Source: Helicobacteraceae bacterium (GTDB lineage: Bacteria > Campylobacterota > Campylobacteria > Campylobacterales > Sulfurimonadaceae). Taken from it: a stretch of 9,848 nucleotides of DNA. A program made the position numbers and the translations under genes. The notes under the pieces are model-generated. The model was not told where the DNA came from. It saw nothing but the letters and a program-made list of their open reading frames with translations, and ran no database searches. Each line of letters starts with the position of its first letter. Position 1 is the stretch's first letter. Shown in pieces: positions 1 to 5,939 of this stretch. Location of the stretch: assembly GCA_015488855.1 (NCBI GenBank), contig WFMY01000247.1, forward strand, positions 1-9,848, read 5' to 3'.

Positions 1-744
1 CATAAACAAGATATAGAATGTAAAAATAAACTATTACATGCCTTTAAACACAATGAAGTATTGTCCTATTTTCAACCAATCTCACCTATACAAGATGACT
101 CTCTTGATACGAAATACGAGTCACTTGTTCGGATTAAAAATGCAGATGAATTATTACCGCCACAATCTTTTCTCGATGTAGCGAAACAAAATAAAATCTA
201 CTACAAGATTACAAATGCAGTATTTGAAAATACTTTAAGTGTGATTGCTAAGTACCATGTGCCATGTTCTGTGAATATCTCAATCTTAGATATAAAAAAT
301 CCGAGAACCTTAAGTCGTATCTATCAACTTTTAGATGAATTTCATTATAATTATCTTCTTACTGTAGAGCTTCTTGAAACGGAGGACTTTGGAGACTATG
401 ATGTTGTAAATGACTTTTGCAGAAAGATTCGTACTTATGGTATCAAGATAGCTCTTGATGACTTTGGTTCTGGGTATGCAAACTTTTCACATATATTAAA
501 TTTGCCTATAGATTATATTAAGATAGATGCATCTCTTATCTCAAATATAGACAGAGACACTCAGTCTCAGATGATGGTAGAAACCATAGTGGGACTGGCA
601 CATAAACTCAATGTAAAAACCATTGCGGAGTTTGTTTCTTCTGTTGAGATATTAGCAGTTGTGAAAAAACTTAAAGTTGATTATGCCCAAGGTTATTTTG
701 TTGGTAAACCTGAGCCGATAGAAAAGTATATCCCTTATGAATAA
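1..744 (+). CDS. EAL-domain cyclic-di-GMP phosphodiesterase, 3' part (5' end outside window)
   Basis: The reading frame is open from base 1, so the TTG at 61 is an internal codon and not a start; 247 residues are visible. EAL domains hydrolyse c-di-GMP to pGpG in the cytoplasm, which generally favours motility over attachment. Numbering from base 1, the visible residues match the catalytic set: E40 in ESLVR (a variant of EALVR), N92 in SVNIS, E123 and E126 in VELLE, D153-D154 in DDFGSGY, K174 in IKID, E210 in AEFV and Q230 in QGYF. All metal and substrate ligands appear present, so I infer an active enzyme. The sequence at the edge (a helix, then SYFQPISPI) is the normal start of an EAL domain, so only upstream sensor and/or GGDEF domains are missing. 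Neighbouring flagellar genes suggest a role in motility, but a separate promoter lies between them. Confidence 0.9.
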   Translation, partial: HKQDIECKNKLLHAFKHNEVLSYFQPISPIQDDSLDTKYESLVRIKNADELLPPQSFLDVAKQNKIYYKITNAVFENTLSVIAKYHVPCSVNISILDIKNPRTLSRIYQLLDEFHYNYLLTVELLETEDFGDYDVVNDFCRKIRTYGIKIALDDFGSGYANFSHILNLPIDYIKIDASLISNIDRDTQSQMMVETIVGLAHKLNVKTIAEFVSSVEILAVVKKLKVDYAQGYFVGKPEPIEKYIPYE

Positions 745-775
745 GAGAGTGCTTCAGAGGCTATCACTCTTATTT
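741..775 (+). terminator. Weak terminator-like hairpin after the EAL gene
   Basis: AGAGTG (746-751) pairs with CACTCT (765-770). The stem can be extended with ATAAG/CTTAT across a two-base bulge, overlapping the stop codon at 742-744. The loop is about 13 bases and only a poor T run (TATTT) follows, so this may be an inefficient terminator or a chance inverted repeat. It is placed where transcription of the EAL gene should end, before the next promoter. Confidence 0.3.
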
Positions 776-826
776 GCCATAAAATTCTCATGATTTACCC
801 ACTATCTTTCTCTGTTAAGTCTGAAG

Positions 827-842
827 TGTTATAATGCAAGTG
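827..842 (+). promoter_or_regulatory. Sigma-70 type promoter for the 117-aa gene and rsmD
   Basis: TATAAT at 830-835 is a perfect -10 box and is preceded by TG at 827-828, giving an extended -10 (TGTTATAAT). No clear -35 hexamer is seen, which is normal in Campylobacterota, where the -35 box is poorly conserved. Transcription would start near 842 and leave a leader of about 60 bases before the TTG start at 905. Confidence 0.65.
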
Positions 843-904
843 ATAAGTTCTTAGCGGGTATCAAATTGCTATAGATGAAACTATCTAATTTATAAGGATA
901 AGAT

Positions 905-1258
905 TTGAAAATATCTATTGAATGCAAGTCTCCCTTGATGCAAAAATCTATGGAGATGTTTTTAAAAGATTATCTGAGTGCATCAAGGCAATGTGACATA
1001 GTACTCAGAGATGAAAAATGTCTTAATGATGTGCGATGTTTCTATGTCTCTACAAAAAAGGATGCTGATTTAGTGAAACCATTCACTAAAGCACAATTGA
1101 TTTTTGCACTTGAAAAAAAATATAAAACACTGCAACAAACTATAGAGAAGGATGCTGATAGCTTGAGTTTTGAAGTCTTAGAAAAAAGGATAGCTTACTT
1201 AACGCAAGAATATCAAGACAATATACTTAAGGCTGTTAAAGCATTTTATGAAAAATAA
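905..1258 (+). CDS. Small unknown protein upstream of rsmD, possibly a degenerate receiver-like fold
   Basis: I do not recognise a named family for this 117-residue protein. The TTG start is supported by AAGGA at 894-898, six bases upstream. No signal peptide or membrane segment is visible, so it is probably cytoplasmic. The first 73 residues read like a shortened receiver domain: a strand (KISIEC), a helix (about 9-24), a hydrophobic strand ending in an acidic residue (DIVLRD, about 31-36), another short strand (CFYVST) and a KPFT segment followed by a helix (KAQLIFALEKKY), as in the beta5-alpha5 end of receivers. The remaining 45 residues are charged and helical, possibly coiled coil. The last 11 bases overlap rsmD, so the two genes are translationally linked. 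A small unknown gene holds the same place before the methylase gene in C. jejuni, as far as I recall. The receiver idea is inference only. Confidence 0.75.
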   Translation: MKISIECKSPLMQKSMEMFLKDYLSASRQCDIVLRDEKCLNDVRCFYVSTKKDADLVKPFTKAQLIFALEKKYKTLQQTIEKDADSLSFEVLEKRIAYLTQEYQDNILKAVKAFYEK

Positions 1259-1838
1259 TTCCAAAAAATTTACTAAAAAAATCATAAGTGGAAAGTACAA
1301 GGGTAAAATCCTGAAAATTCCTTCAAAGAGAAGTACGAGAAGTTCAAAAACAATAGTTCTTGAATCATTTTTTAATACACTTCAGTTTGATATCGTAGAT
1401 GCAACTTTTGTTGAGGTGTTTGCAGGCAGTGGCTCTATTGGTCTTGAAGCGCTTAGTCGTGGTGCAAAAAAGATATATTTCATGGAAAAAGATAGAGATG
1501 CTCTTGTTATTTTGAAAAAAAATATTGCACAGATGGAACCATCTGCATGTGAGGTTTACGCAGGTGATAGTTTTACCAATATAGACGCAGTGATAAAGAG
1601 CATCAAAAAAAGAGATGAAAAAGCTTATATATATATTGACCCACCTTTTAGTGTAAGAGAAGGGATGGAGGATGTCTATGATAAGATGCTTTCTCTCATT
1701 GTGCATCTACCTAAAGAAGCTGTAAAAATGCTTATTATAGAGCATATGACAGGTTTAGAACTTCCCACAGATATAAATTCTTTTAAATTGAAAAAATCTA
1801 AAAAGTTTGGTAATACAACACTGACTTATTATATGTAA
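1248..1838 (+). CDS. rsmD: RsmD: 16S rRNA (guanine(966)-N2)-methyltransferase
   Basis: The enzyme transfers a methyl group from S-adenosylmethionine to N2 of G966 in 16S rRNA during 30S assembly. The 196-residue length is normal for the family. The N-terminal signature is present (residues 30-46, TRSSKTIVLESFFNTLQ, equivalent to the TRPTxDxVRExLFNxL block). It is followed by the SAM-binding motif I (FVEVFAGSGSIGLEALSRGA, 54-73), an acidic strand end (FMEKD, 78-82), the catalytic DPPF (131-134) and the C-terminal KKFGNTTLTYY. The ATG overlaps the preceding gene by 11 bases and has no good ribosome binding site of its own, which points to coupling. Homologues here are sometimes listed as DNA methylases because of the (D/N)PP(F/Y) motif, but the N-terminal block and length favour RsmD. 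A sigma-54 promoter starts right after the stop, separating this gene from flgI. Confidence 0.9.
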   Translation: MKNNSKKFTKKIISGKYKGKILKIPSKRSTRSSKTIVLESFFNTLQFDIVDATFVEVFAGSGSIGLEALSRGAKKIYFMEKDRDALVILKKNIAQMEPSACEVYAGDSFTNIDAVIKSIKKRDEKAYIYIDPPFSVREGMEDVYDKMLSLIVHLPKEAVKMLIIEHMTGLELPTDINSFKLKKSKKFGNTTLTYYM

Positions 1839-1841
1839 AAA

Positions 1842-1859
1842 TTGGAATAATATTTGCTA
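1842..1859 (+). promoter_or_regulatory. Sigma-54 (RpoN) promoter of flgI-flgJ
   Basis: TTGGAATAATATTTGCTA has the -24 GG at 1844-1845 and the -12 GC at 1856-1857, exactly ten bases apart. The flanking TTGGAA and TTTGCT match the RpoN consensus. The expected transcription start is near 1869, giving a short leader of about 19 bases before flgI. In Campylobacterota the rod, ring and hook genes are sigma-54 class and depend on the FlgSR two-component system, so the site fits the gene it precedes. Confidence 0.85.
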
Positions 1860-1887
1860 GTTCTTTGAGATAATACGAAGGATTAGT

Positions 1888-2934
1888 TTGAAAAAGTTTA
1901 TACTGTTTTTGCTTGTACTCTCAACTCTTAATGCTACAAAGATTACCGATATTGCACAAATAGTAGGTGTTCGAGATAATCATCTGATTGGTTATTCCCT
2001 CGTTGTAGGTCTTAAAAAAACTGGAGATACAACCATCTCACGGTTTACACATCAGTCTATAGCAAATATGTTAAAAGCAATGAATGTAGATATGCTATCA
2101 ACTAAGATAAAGTCTAAAAATGTTGCAGCAGTTATCGTTACTGCTAAACTTAACCCCTTTTCAAAACAGGGTGATAAGTTCGATATTACTGTATCATCTC
2201 TAGGAAATGCAAAATCTCTAGAGGGTGGTACACTTCTTATGGCGCCATTAAAAGGGGTGGATGGAAGGATTTATGCACTAGGTCAGGGTCCACTAAGTAT
2301 TGGTGGTAGAAATTCTCGTGGTTCAGGAACCCAATCACATCCAACTGTAGGTATTGTTTATGGTGGCGGTTTAGTTGAAAAAGAGATACCAATTGACTTA
2401 TATCATAAACAATATGTAACACTTTCTTTAAAAGAATCAAACATTAAAAACTCTGTTAAGGTTCAAAAAGCAATCAATAAATTTTACAATACTCAAGTAG
2501 CTGTGGCTATGGACCCAAGAACAATCAAGCTTAAAAAACCAGAAAATCAGTCAATGATAGAGTTTTTAGCAGATGTTGAAGATATGGAGATTAACTATAT
2601 TCCTAAGAGTAAAATTATCATTAATGAAAGAACTGGAACAGTTATAGCGGGTGTAGGTATAGAGATAAAACCCGTAGTGATGACACATGGTGATATTACC
2701 ATCAAAATAAATGAACAAGCAAATGTAAAATCTCTCAAGGGCTCTATAAATGTTGATAAAGACTTAGTAATCGGAGTTAATGAGAATGAAGTATATACTA
2801 AAAAAGGTACTACGACAGTAGCGAATCTTGTGCGTTCTCTTCAAAAATTAGGAGCTACACCTAAGGATATAATATCAATTCTTGAAGCGATGAAAAGTGC
2901 AGGAAGTATATCTGCAGAATTGGAGGTTATCTAA
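1888..2934 (+). CDS. flgI: FlgI: flagellar basal-body P-ring protein
   Basis: FlgI is exported to the periplasm and assembles the P ring around the rod at the peptidoglycan layer, acting as a bushing for the distal rod. The 348-residue length is typical. It begins with a Sec signal peptide (MKK, hydrophobic core to about residue 13, likely cleavage after LNA at 16). The mature start TKITDIAQIVGVRDNHLIGYSLVVGL is the hallmark of the family. Further family blocks are the SLGNAKSLEGGTLLMAPLKGVDGRIYALGQGPLSIGG region (about 105-141) and the C-terminal TVANLVRSLQKLGATPKDIISILEAMKSAGSISAELEVI. The TTG start is supported by AAGGA at 1878-1882 and by its position at the signal peptide. Its stop overlaps the flgJ start by one base. 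Confidence 0.97.
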   Translation: MKKFILFLLVLSTLNATKITDIAQIVGVRDNHLIGYSLVVGLKKTGDTTISRFTHQSIANMLKAMNVDMLSTKIKSKNVAAVIVTAKLNPFSKQGDKFDITVSSLGNAKSLEGGTLLMAPLKGVDGRIYALGQGPLSIGGRNSRGSGTQSHPTVGIVYGGGLVEKEIPIDLYHKQYVTLSLKESNIKNSVKVQKAINKFYNTQVAVAMDPRTIKLKKPENQSMIEFLADVEDMEINYIPKSKIIINERTGTVIAGVGIEIKPVVMTHGDITIKINEQANVKSLKGSINVDKDLVIGVNENEVYTKKGTTTVANLVRSLQKLGATPKDIISILEAMKSAGSISAELEVI

Positions 2935-3230
2935 TGTATAATCAAGTGGGCTTAAATGCACAGATGTTAGCAAATAATAAAGTTATCCCAACAATCAATG
3001 TAAAAGCAAAAGATTCAGCACTTAAAGAGCAGACAGATGCTTTTGAATCAGTTATCCTTAAAATGCTTTTGGATAATGCTATGAAAAATCAAGAGGATTT
3101 GTTTTCTACTCAAAAAGATCCAGGGGATAAAATATACAAATCTATGTACAGAGAAGAGTTAGCAAAAGCAAGTGCTGGTAGCTTCGGATTTTCTCAGATG
3201 CTCTATGATTATCTGAGCAGAGGAAAATAA
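2934..3230 (+). CDS. flgJ: FlgJ-type rod-binding protein (rod domain only)
   Basis: This 98-residue protein corresponds to the N-terminal rod-binding domain of FlgJ, which caps and helps assemble the flagellar rod in the periplasm. The diagnostic part is FESVILKMLLDNAMKNQEDLF (about residues 38-58) followed by YREELAKASAGSFGFSQMLYDYL. There is no C-terminal glucosaminidase domain as in the enterobacterial two-domain FlgJ, so the peptidoglycan-opening activity must come from another protein; this is usual in Campylobacterota. The ATG overlaps the flgI stop (TAATG) and has a strong GGAGG at 2922-2926 inside the end of flgI. It is therefore expressed with flgI from the sigma-54 promoter. Confidence 0.9.
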   Translation: MYNQVGLNAQMLANNKVIPTINVKAKDSALKEQTDAFESVILKMLLDNAMKNQEDLFSTQKDPGDKIYKSMYREELAKASAGSFGFSQMLYDYLSRGK

Positions 3231-3239
3231 TTTCTCCCT

Positions 3240-3266
3240 AAGTTCAATGTGGAATACATTGTGCTT
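3240..3266 (+). promoter_or_regulatory. Sigma-54-like element coinciding with an inverted repeat, between flgJ and flgM
   Basis: GG at 3251-3252 and GC at 3263-3264 are exactly ten bases apart within TGTGGAATACATTGTGCTT, which resembles the RpoN consensus with one weak position in the -12 element. The same bases form a hairpin: CAATGT (3245-3250) pairs with ACATTG (3256-3261) around GGAAT, and AAG (3240-3242) pairs with CTT (3264-3266). It could be a sigma-54 start for flgM (start near 3276), a terminator for flgI-flgJ, or both. No long T run follows, so a terminator alone is less likely. Confidence 0.5.
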
Positions 3267-3300
3267 TATACATAATAAGTAAAGAAATTGAAAATTTACT

Positions 3301-3326
3301 TGATGTTTTTAGGAATTTGTCGATAT
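3301..3326 (+). promoter_or_regulatory. Sigma-28 (FliA)-like promoter of flgM
   Basis: CGATAT at 3321-3326 matches the -10 box of flagellar sigma-28 promoters in Campylobacterota. The upstream TGATGTTTTT (3301-3310) differs from the TAAAGTTTTT type of -35 box at two positions, with 16 bases between its first four bases and the -10 box (about 17 in the enterobacterial consensus). The predicted start is near 3333, upstream of the flgM start at 3376. Sigma-28 control of its own anti-sigma factor is a known flagellar feedback, which supports the call, but the -35 box is weak. Confidence 0.5.
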
Positions 3327-3375
3327 AGTTGCATAAAGTAAAATTCTTTTTGCTATGGTGACTAAAGGACAAATT

Positions 3376-3591
3376 ATGATATCACAAGTAAATGGTGCTG
3401 GAGTAACTTCCATCTATGCCAATAATTCAAATAACAAAATACAAAAAGGTGCTACGCAAAGAGCGGAGTCAATAATCTCCTCACAAGGGGATAAAAGTAA
3501 GGTTGATCAGATTAAAGAGTCAATAACATCTGGAACTTACAAAATAGATCTACAAGCTTTATCTCAAAAAATTGCAGAGGAGTTATTGTAG
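3376..3591 (+). CDS. flgM: FlgM: anti-sigma-28 factor
   Basis: FlgM binds sigma-28 (FliA) in the cytoplasm and keeps late flagellar genes silent; it classically leaves the cell through the completed hook-basal body. This 71-residue form is short, as is usual for Campylobacterota. The conserved sigma-binding C-terminus is clear: KVDQIKESITSGTYKIDLQALSQKIAEELL (42-71). The N-terminal 40 residues are polar and low in complexity, as expected for an unfolded region. An ATG at 3355 is in frame, but it has no ribosome binding site. The ATG at 3376 follows AAAGGA (3364-3369) by six bases and gives the usual length, so I prefer it. It is placed after flgI-flgJ and before flgN-flgK, as in C. jejuni. 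Confidence 0.9.
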   Translation: MISQVNGAGVTSIYANNSNNKIQKGATQRAESIISSQGDKSKVDQIKESITSGTYKIDLQALSQKIAEELL

Positions 3592-3605
3592 TCCTAGTAT
3601 AGGAG
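3592..3605 (+). promoter_or_regulatory. Small hairpin covering the flgN ribosome binding site
   Basis: TCCTA (3592-3596) is the exact reverse complement of TAGGA (3600-3604), separated by GTA. The right arm contains most of the flgN Shine-Dalgarno AGGAG (3601-3605). The left arm begins at the base after the flgM stop codon (3589-3591), so a ribosome ending flgM translation would open the hairpin. This suggests flgN translation is coupled to flgM. The stem is only five pairs, so its strength is uncertain. Confidence 0.4.
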
Positions 3606-3611
3606 TAAAGT

Positions 3612-4040
3612 ATGCTATCCCATCACCTACAAGGTGCCTTGAGCGATTTAAGAGATATTATCGAGATTACAAATTCAGATATCAATGATATAAAAGAAGC
3701 TCATCATGATGCACAGTTTGCTCGACTACCCCTTAAAGAAGAAAAAATTAAAAGTTTTGAGTCAAAAAAAGCGATGATAGATTATGAAATTTCATCGTTG
3801 ATGACAGAAAATGCTGGCATAGAGTTACCAGAACTTCTCGATGAACAACAGCATGATTCCCTTGCCCAGTTACGAGTTGAACTTTCTAATCTAAGAAAAA
3901 TAAATAAAAAATATGCAAAATTTGTCTTAAGTGTAAGTAATCTATACAATAGCTTTTTAGAACGCTTAGTGCCAACTGAGATGAATGGTTACGAGAAGAG
4001 AGCAACATCTAAAGCTACATTATTGCAAGTTAGAGTATAA
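3612..4040 (+). CDS. flgN: FlgN-like flagellar export chaperone for FlgK/FlgL
   Basis: FlgN proteins are small cytoplasmic helical chaperones that bind the C-termini of the hook-filament junction proteins FlgK and FlgL and hand them to the export gate. The 142-residue length fits. The protein is almost entirely helical and charged, with a long N-terminal helix (LSHHLQGALSDLRDIIEITNSDINDIKEA), a KKAMIDYEISSL segment (about 53-64) and a C-terminal helix (NKKYAKFVLSVSNLYNSFLERL). FlgN sequences are weakly conserved, so the call rests on these features together with its position between flgM and flgK, where C. jejuni also has its flgN-like gene. The start is supported by AGGAG at 3601-3605, six bases upstream. 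Nine bases separate its stop from flgK. Confidence 0.8.
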   Translation: MLSHHLQGALSDLRDIIEITNSDINDIKEAHHDAQFARLPLKEEKIKSFESKKAMIDYEISSLMTENAGIELPELLDEQQHDSLAQLRVELSNLRKINKKYAKFVLSVSNLYNSFLERLVPTEMNGYEKRATSKATLLQVRV

Positions 4041-4049
4041 GAGTTTTCT

Positions 4050-5933
4050 ATGTCTTCTATATTTAATACGCTTAATATCGGTTACTCTGGACTTAATGTA
4101 GCCCAAGTAGGTGTTAATACAACTTCGCAAAATATCTCCAATGCTGGGACTAAGGGCTACTCAAGACAAAGAGTAGTTACTGCAGCGGCACAACCTCTTT
4201 CTATGGAACCTGGAAATGTTGGAAATGGGGCAAAGATAGTAGATATTAAAAGAATCTTTGATAACTTTGTTTTTGATAGATATAGAGGTCTCTCAGGTGA
4301 TAAAGAATACTCAGATTTTTCATCAAAAACTTTAAATGAACTTTCAACCTATTTTCCAGCGATTCAAAAAGTAGGGATTAAGTCAGATTTATCAAAATAC
4401 TATAAAATGTGGCAAACATATGCTGATAATCCTAGCAATGATGCAATAAAATTAGCACTTTCTCAGCAAACAATATTGCTCACTAAAAATATAAAACATA
4501 CACAAGATAAGATTGTTGCATTGCAATCACAAGTAAATGACCAATTGCTTGTAAATGTAAATAAAGTAAATGATCTCACTAGTCAATTAGCTTCAGTTAA
4601 CCGTTCTATAGGGATTGCTGAAGCTGGTGGTGGTTACACAGCAAATGACTTAAGAGATAAAAGAAATGTTTTAGAGAGAGATATTATCCGACTGGTTGGG
4701 GGTAAGGTTAACAATGGAATAGTCGCTTCAAATATAGGAGTAGATTCTTCATCAAATACAGCATCTGGAAGTTACACACTGAATGTTAATGGGTTTAATC
4801 TTGTTGATGGACAATCAAGTCATAAAATTCATATTGATAATGCAAATAGTGCAAATAAATTTTATGAACTTTCTTATGAAAGGCAAGATGGAAAGCTTAT
4901 TCCTATGGATGAAAATATAAGTGGCGGATCGATAGGAGCTATCTTAGATTTACGAGGGAAATCTGGACTTAGACAGGGTAGTGGTACTCCTACAGATGGA
5001 ATTTTACAAACTATTGTTACTCGGATGAATACATTTGCTCAAGGTCTTATTGAGAATACAAATAATCTTTACGCACAAAGTGCTACTGATAGAATGACAT
5101 CGAATAATCTCGATTTGAATCCGACTAATTCTTTAGTAAATTCTGGTCTTAACATAAAAACAGGTTCATTCGATCTTGTGGTTTATGATATTAATGGCAA
5201 AGAAGTAGCAAAGCGAAAGATAAATATAGATGCTTCAACGACTATGAATACAGTTTCTGGAGGGGACTCCATCCAGTACCAAATAGGAGCAAGTGTTGAT
5301 GATAATGGCGATGGAAATGCTACTGATAATGTAAATAATTATGTACAGTTTAATTGGGCAACAGATGCGAGTGGCAATAATACTGCAGAACTTGCTATGA
5401 ACCCATCTAAAGCAGCGGTTGGATACACCTTTGCAATCGTTGACAAATCAAAGACCAATAATTTTGCTGGGGGCACAAACTTTGCTGGGGCATTAGGTCT
5501 TCATAGGTTTTTTGATGGAAAAGATGCAACAGATATCAATCTACATTCAGCATTTAAAACAAATCCTACTTTGATATCTGCAGGTAAGGCTCCAGTATCT
5601 GGGGATAATACTTTGGCTTTAGATATGGTACAACAACAGTCTGAAAAGTATGATTTTAAAGTTGGAAATATTACTTACAACACATCTTTATATGGTATGT
5701 TTGATACCTTAGCTACAGATGTAGGTACAAAAACAAGTTCAGCTATCTCACATAAAGACTCTGTGACAGCACAATTTAATGCAACTCAATTAGAATATTT
5801 TGGAGTTTCTCAAGTAAATACTGATGAAGAGATGACAAATTTAATTAAATATCAAACATCTTATGGTGCTGCAGCAAAAGTAATTTCTACTGTAGATAAA
5901 ATGATGCAAACATTATTGGGTATAAAGCAGTAA
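4050..5933 (+). CDS. flgK: FlgK: flagellar hook-filament junction protein (HAP1)
   Basis: FlgK is secreted through the flagellar export channel and forms the first junction layer between hook and filament. At 627 residues it is longer than the enterobacterial protein (about 550) but close to the size of other Campylobacterota FlgK. The N-terminal rod-type signature SSIFNTLNIGYSGLNVAQVGVNTTSQNISNAGTKGYSRQRV (2-42) and the C-terminal EEMTNLIKYQTSYGAAAKVISTVDKMMQTLLGI are the paired helices that pack in the inner tube. The middle part is a variable surface domain. Within it, residues 417-426 (DDNGDGNATD) look like a calcium-binding loop. A six-residue near repeat (NFAGGT, NFAGAL) follows further on. 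The ribosome binding site is modest (AAGAG, 4039-4043). It is read with flgM and flgN; no separate promoter is seen. Confidence 0.97.
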   Translation: MSSIFNTLNIGYSGLNVAQVGVNTTSQNISNAGTKGYSRQRVVTAAAQPLSMEPGNVGNGAKIVDIKRIFDNFVFDRYRGLSGDKEYSDFSSKTLNELSTYFPAIQKVGIKSDLSKYYKMWQTYADNPSNDAIKLALSQQTILLTKNIKHTQDKIVALQSQVNDQLLVNVNKVNDLTSQLASVNRSIGIAEAGGGYTANDLRDKRNVLERDIIRLVGGKVNNGIVASNIGVDSSSNTASGSYTLNVNGFNLVDGQSSHKIHIDNANSANKFYELSYERQDGKLIPMDENISGGSIGAILDLRGKSGLRQGSGTPTDGILQTIVTRMNTFAQGLIENTNNLYAQSATDRMTSNNLDLNPTNSLVNSGLNIKTGSFDLVVYDINGKEVAKRKINIDASTTMNTVSGGDSIQYQIGASVDDNGDGNATDNVNNYVQFNWATDASGNNTAELAMNPSKAAVGYTFAIVDKSKTNNFAGGTNFAGALGLHRFFDGKDATDINLHSAFKTNPTLISAGKAPVSGDNTLALDMVQQQSEKYDFKVGNITYNTSLYGMFDTLATDVGTKTSSAISHKDSVTAQFNATQLEYFGVSQVNTDEEMTNLIKYQTSYGAAAKVISTVDKMMQTLLGIKQ

Positions 5934-5939
5934 CCCCTC

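Noticed and set aside
61..63. TTG as start of the EAL protein
   Set aside because: The frame is open to base 1 and the residues before it match the normal beginning of an EAL domain, so it is internal.
841..890. Riboswitch or attenuator in the 60-base leader of the 117-aa gene
   Set aside because: Only two five-pair stems (841-863 and 872-887) are seen, with no known aptamer features or leader peptide.
1365..1706. 113-aa minus-strand reading frame
   Set aside because: It lies wholly inside rsmD, has no ribosome binding site or family resemblance, and is best explained as the antisense of a conserved gene.
2237..2440. 67-aa minus-strand reading frame
   Set aside because: Antisense of a conserved part of flgI; no independent coding sign.
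3355..3375. Upstream ATG for flgM
   Set aside because: It has no Shine-Dalgarno; AAAGGA at 3364-3369 serves the ATG at 3376, which also gives the usual FlgM N-terminus.
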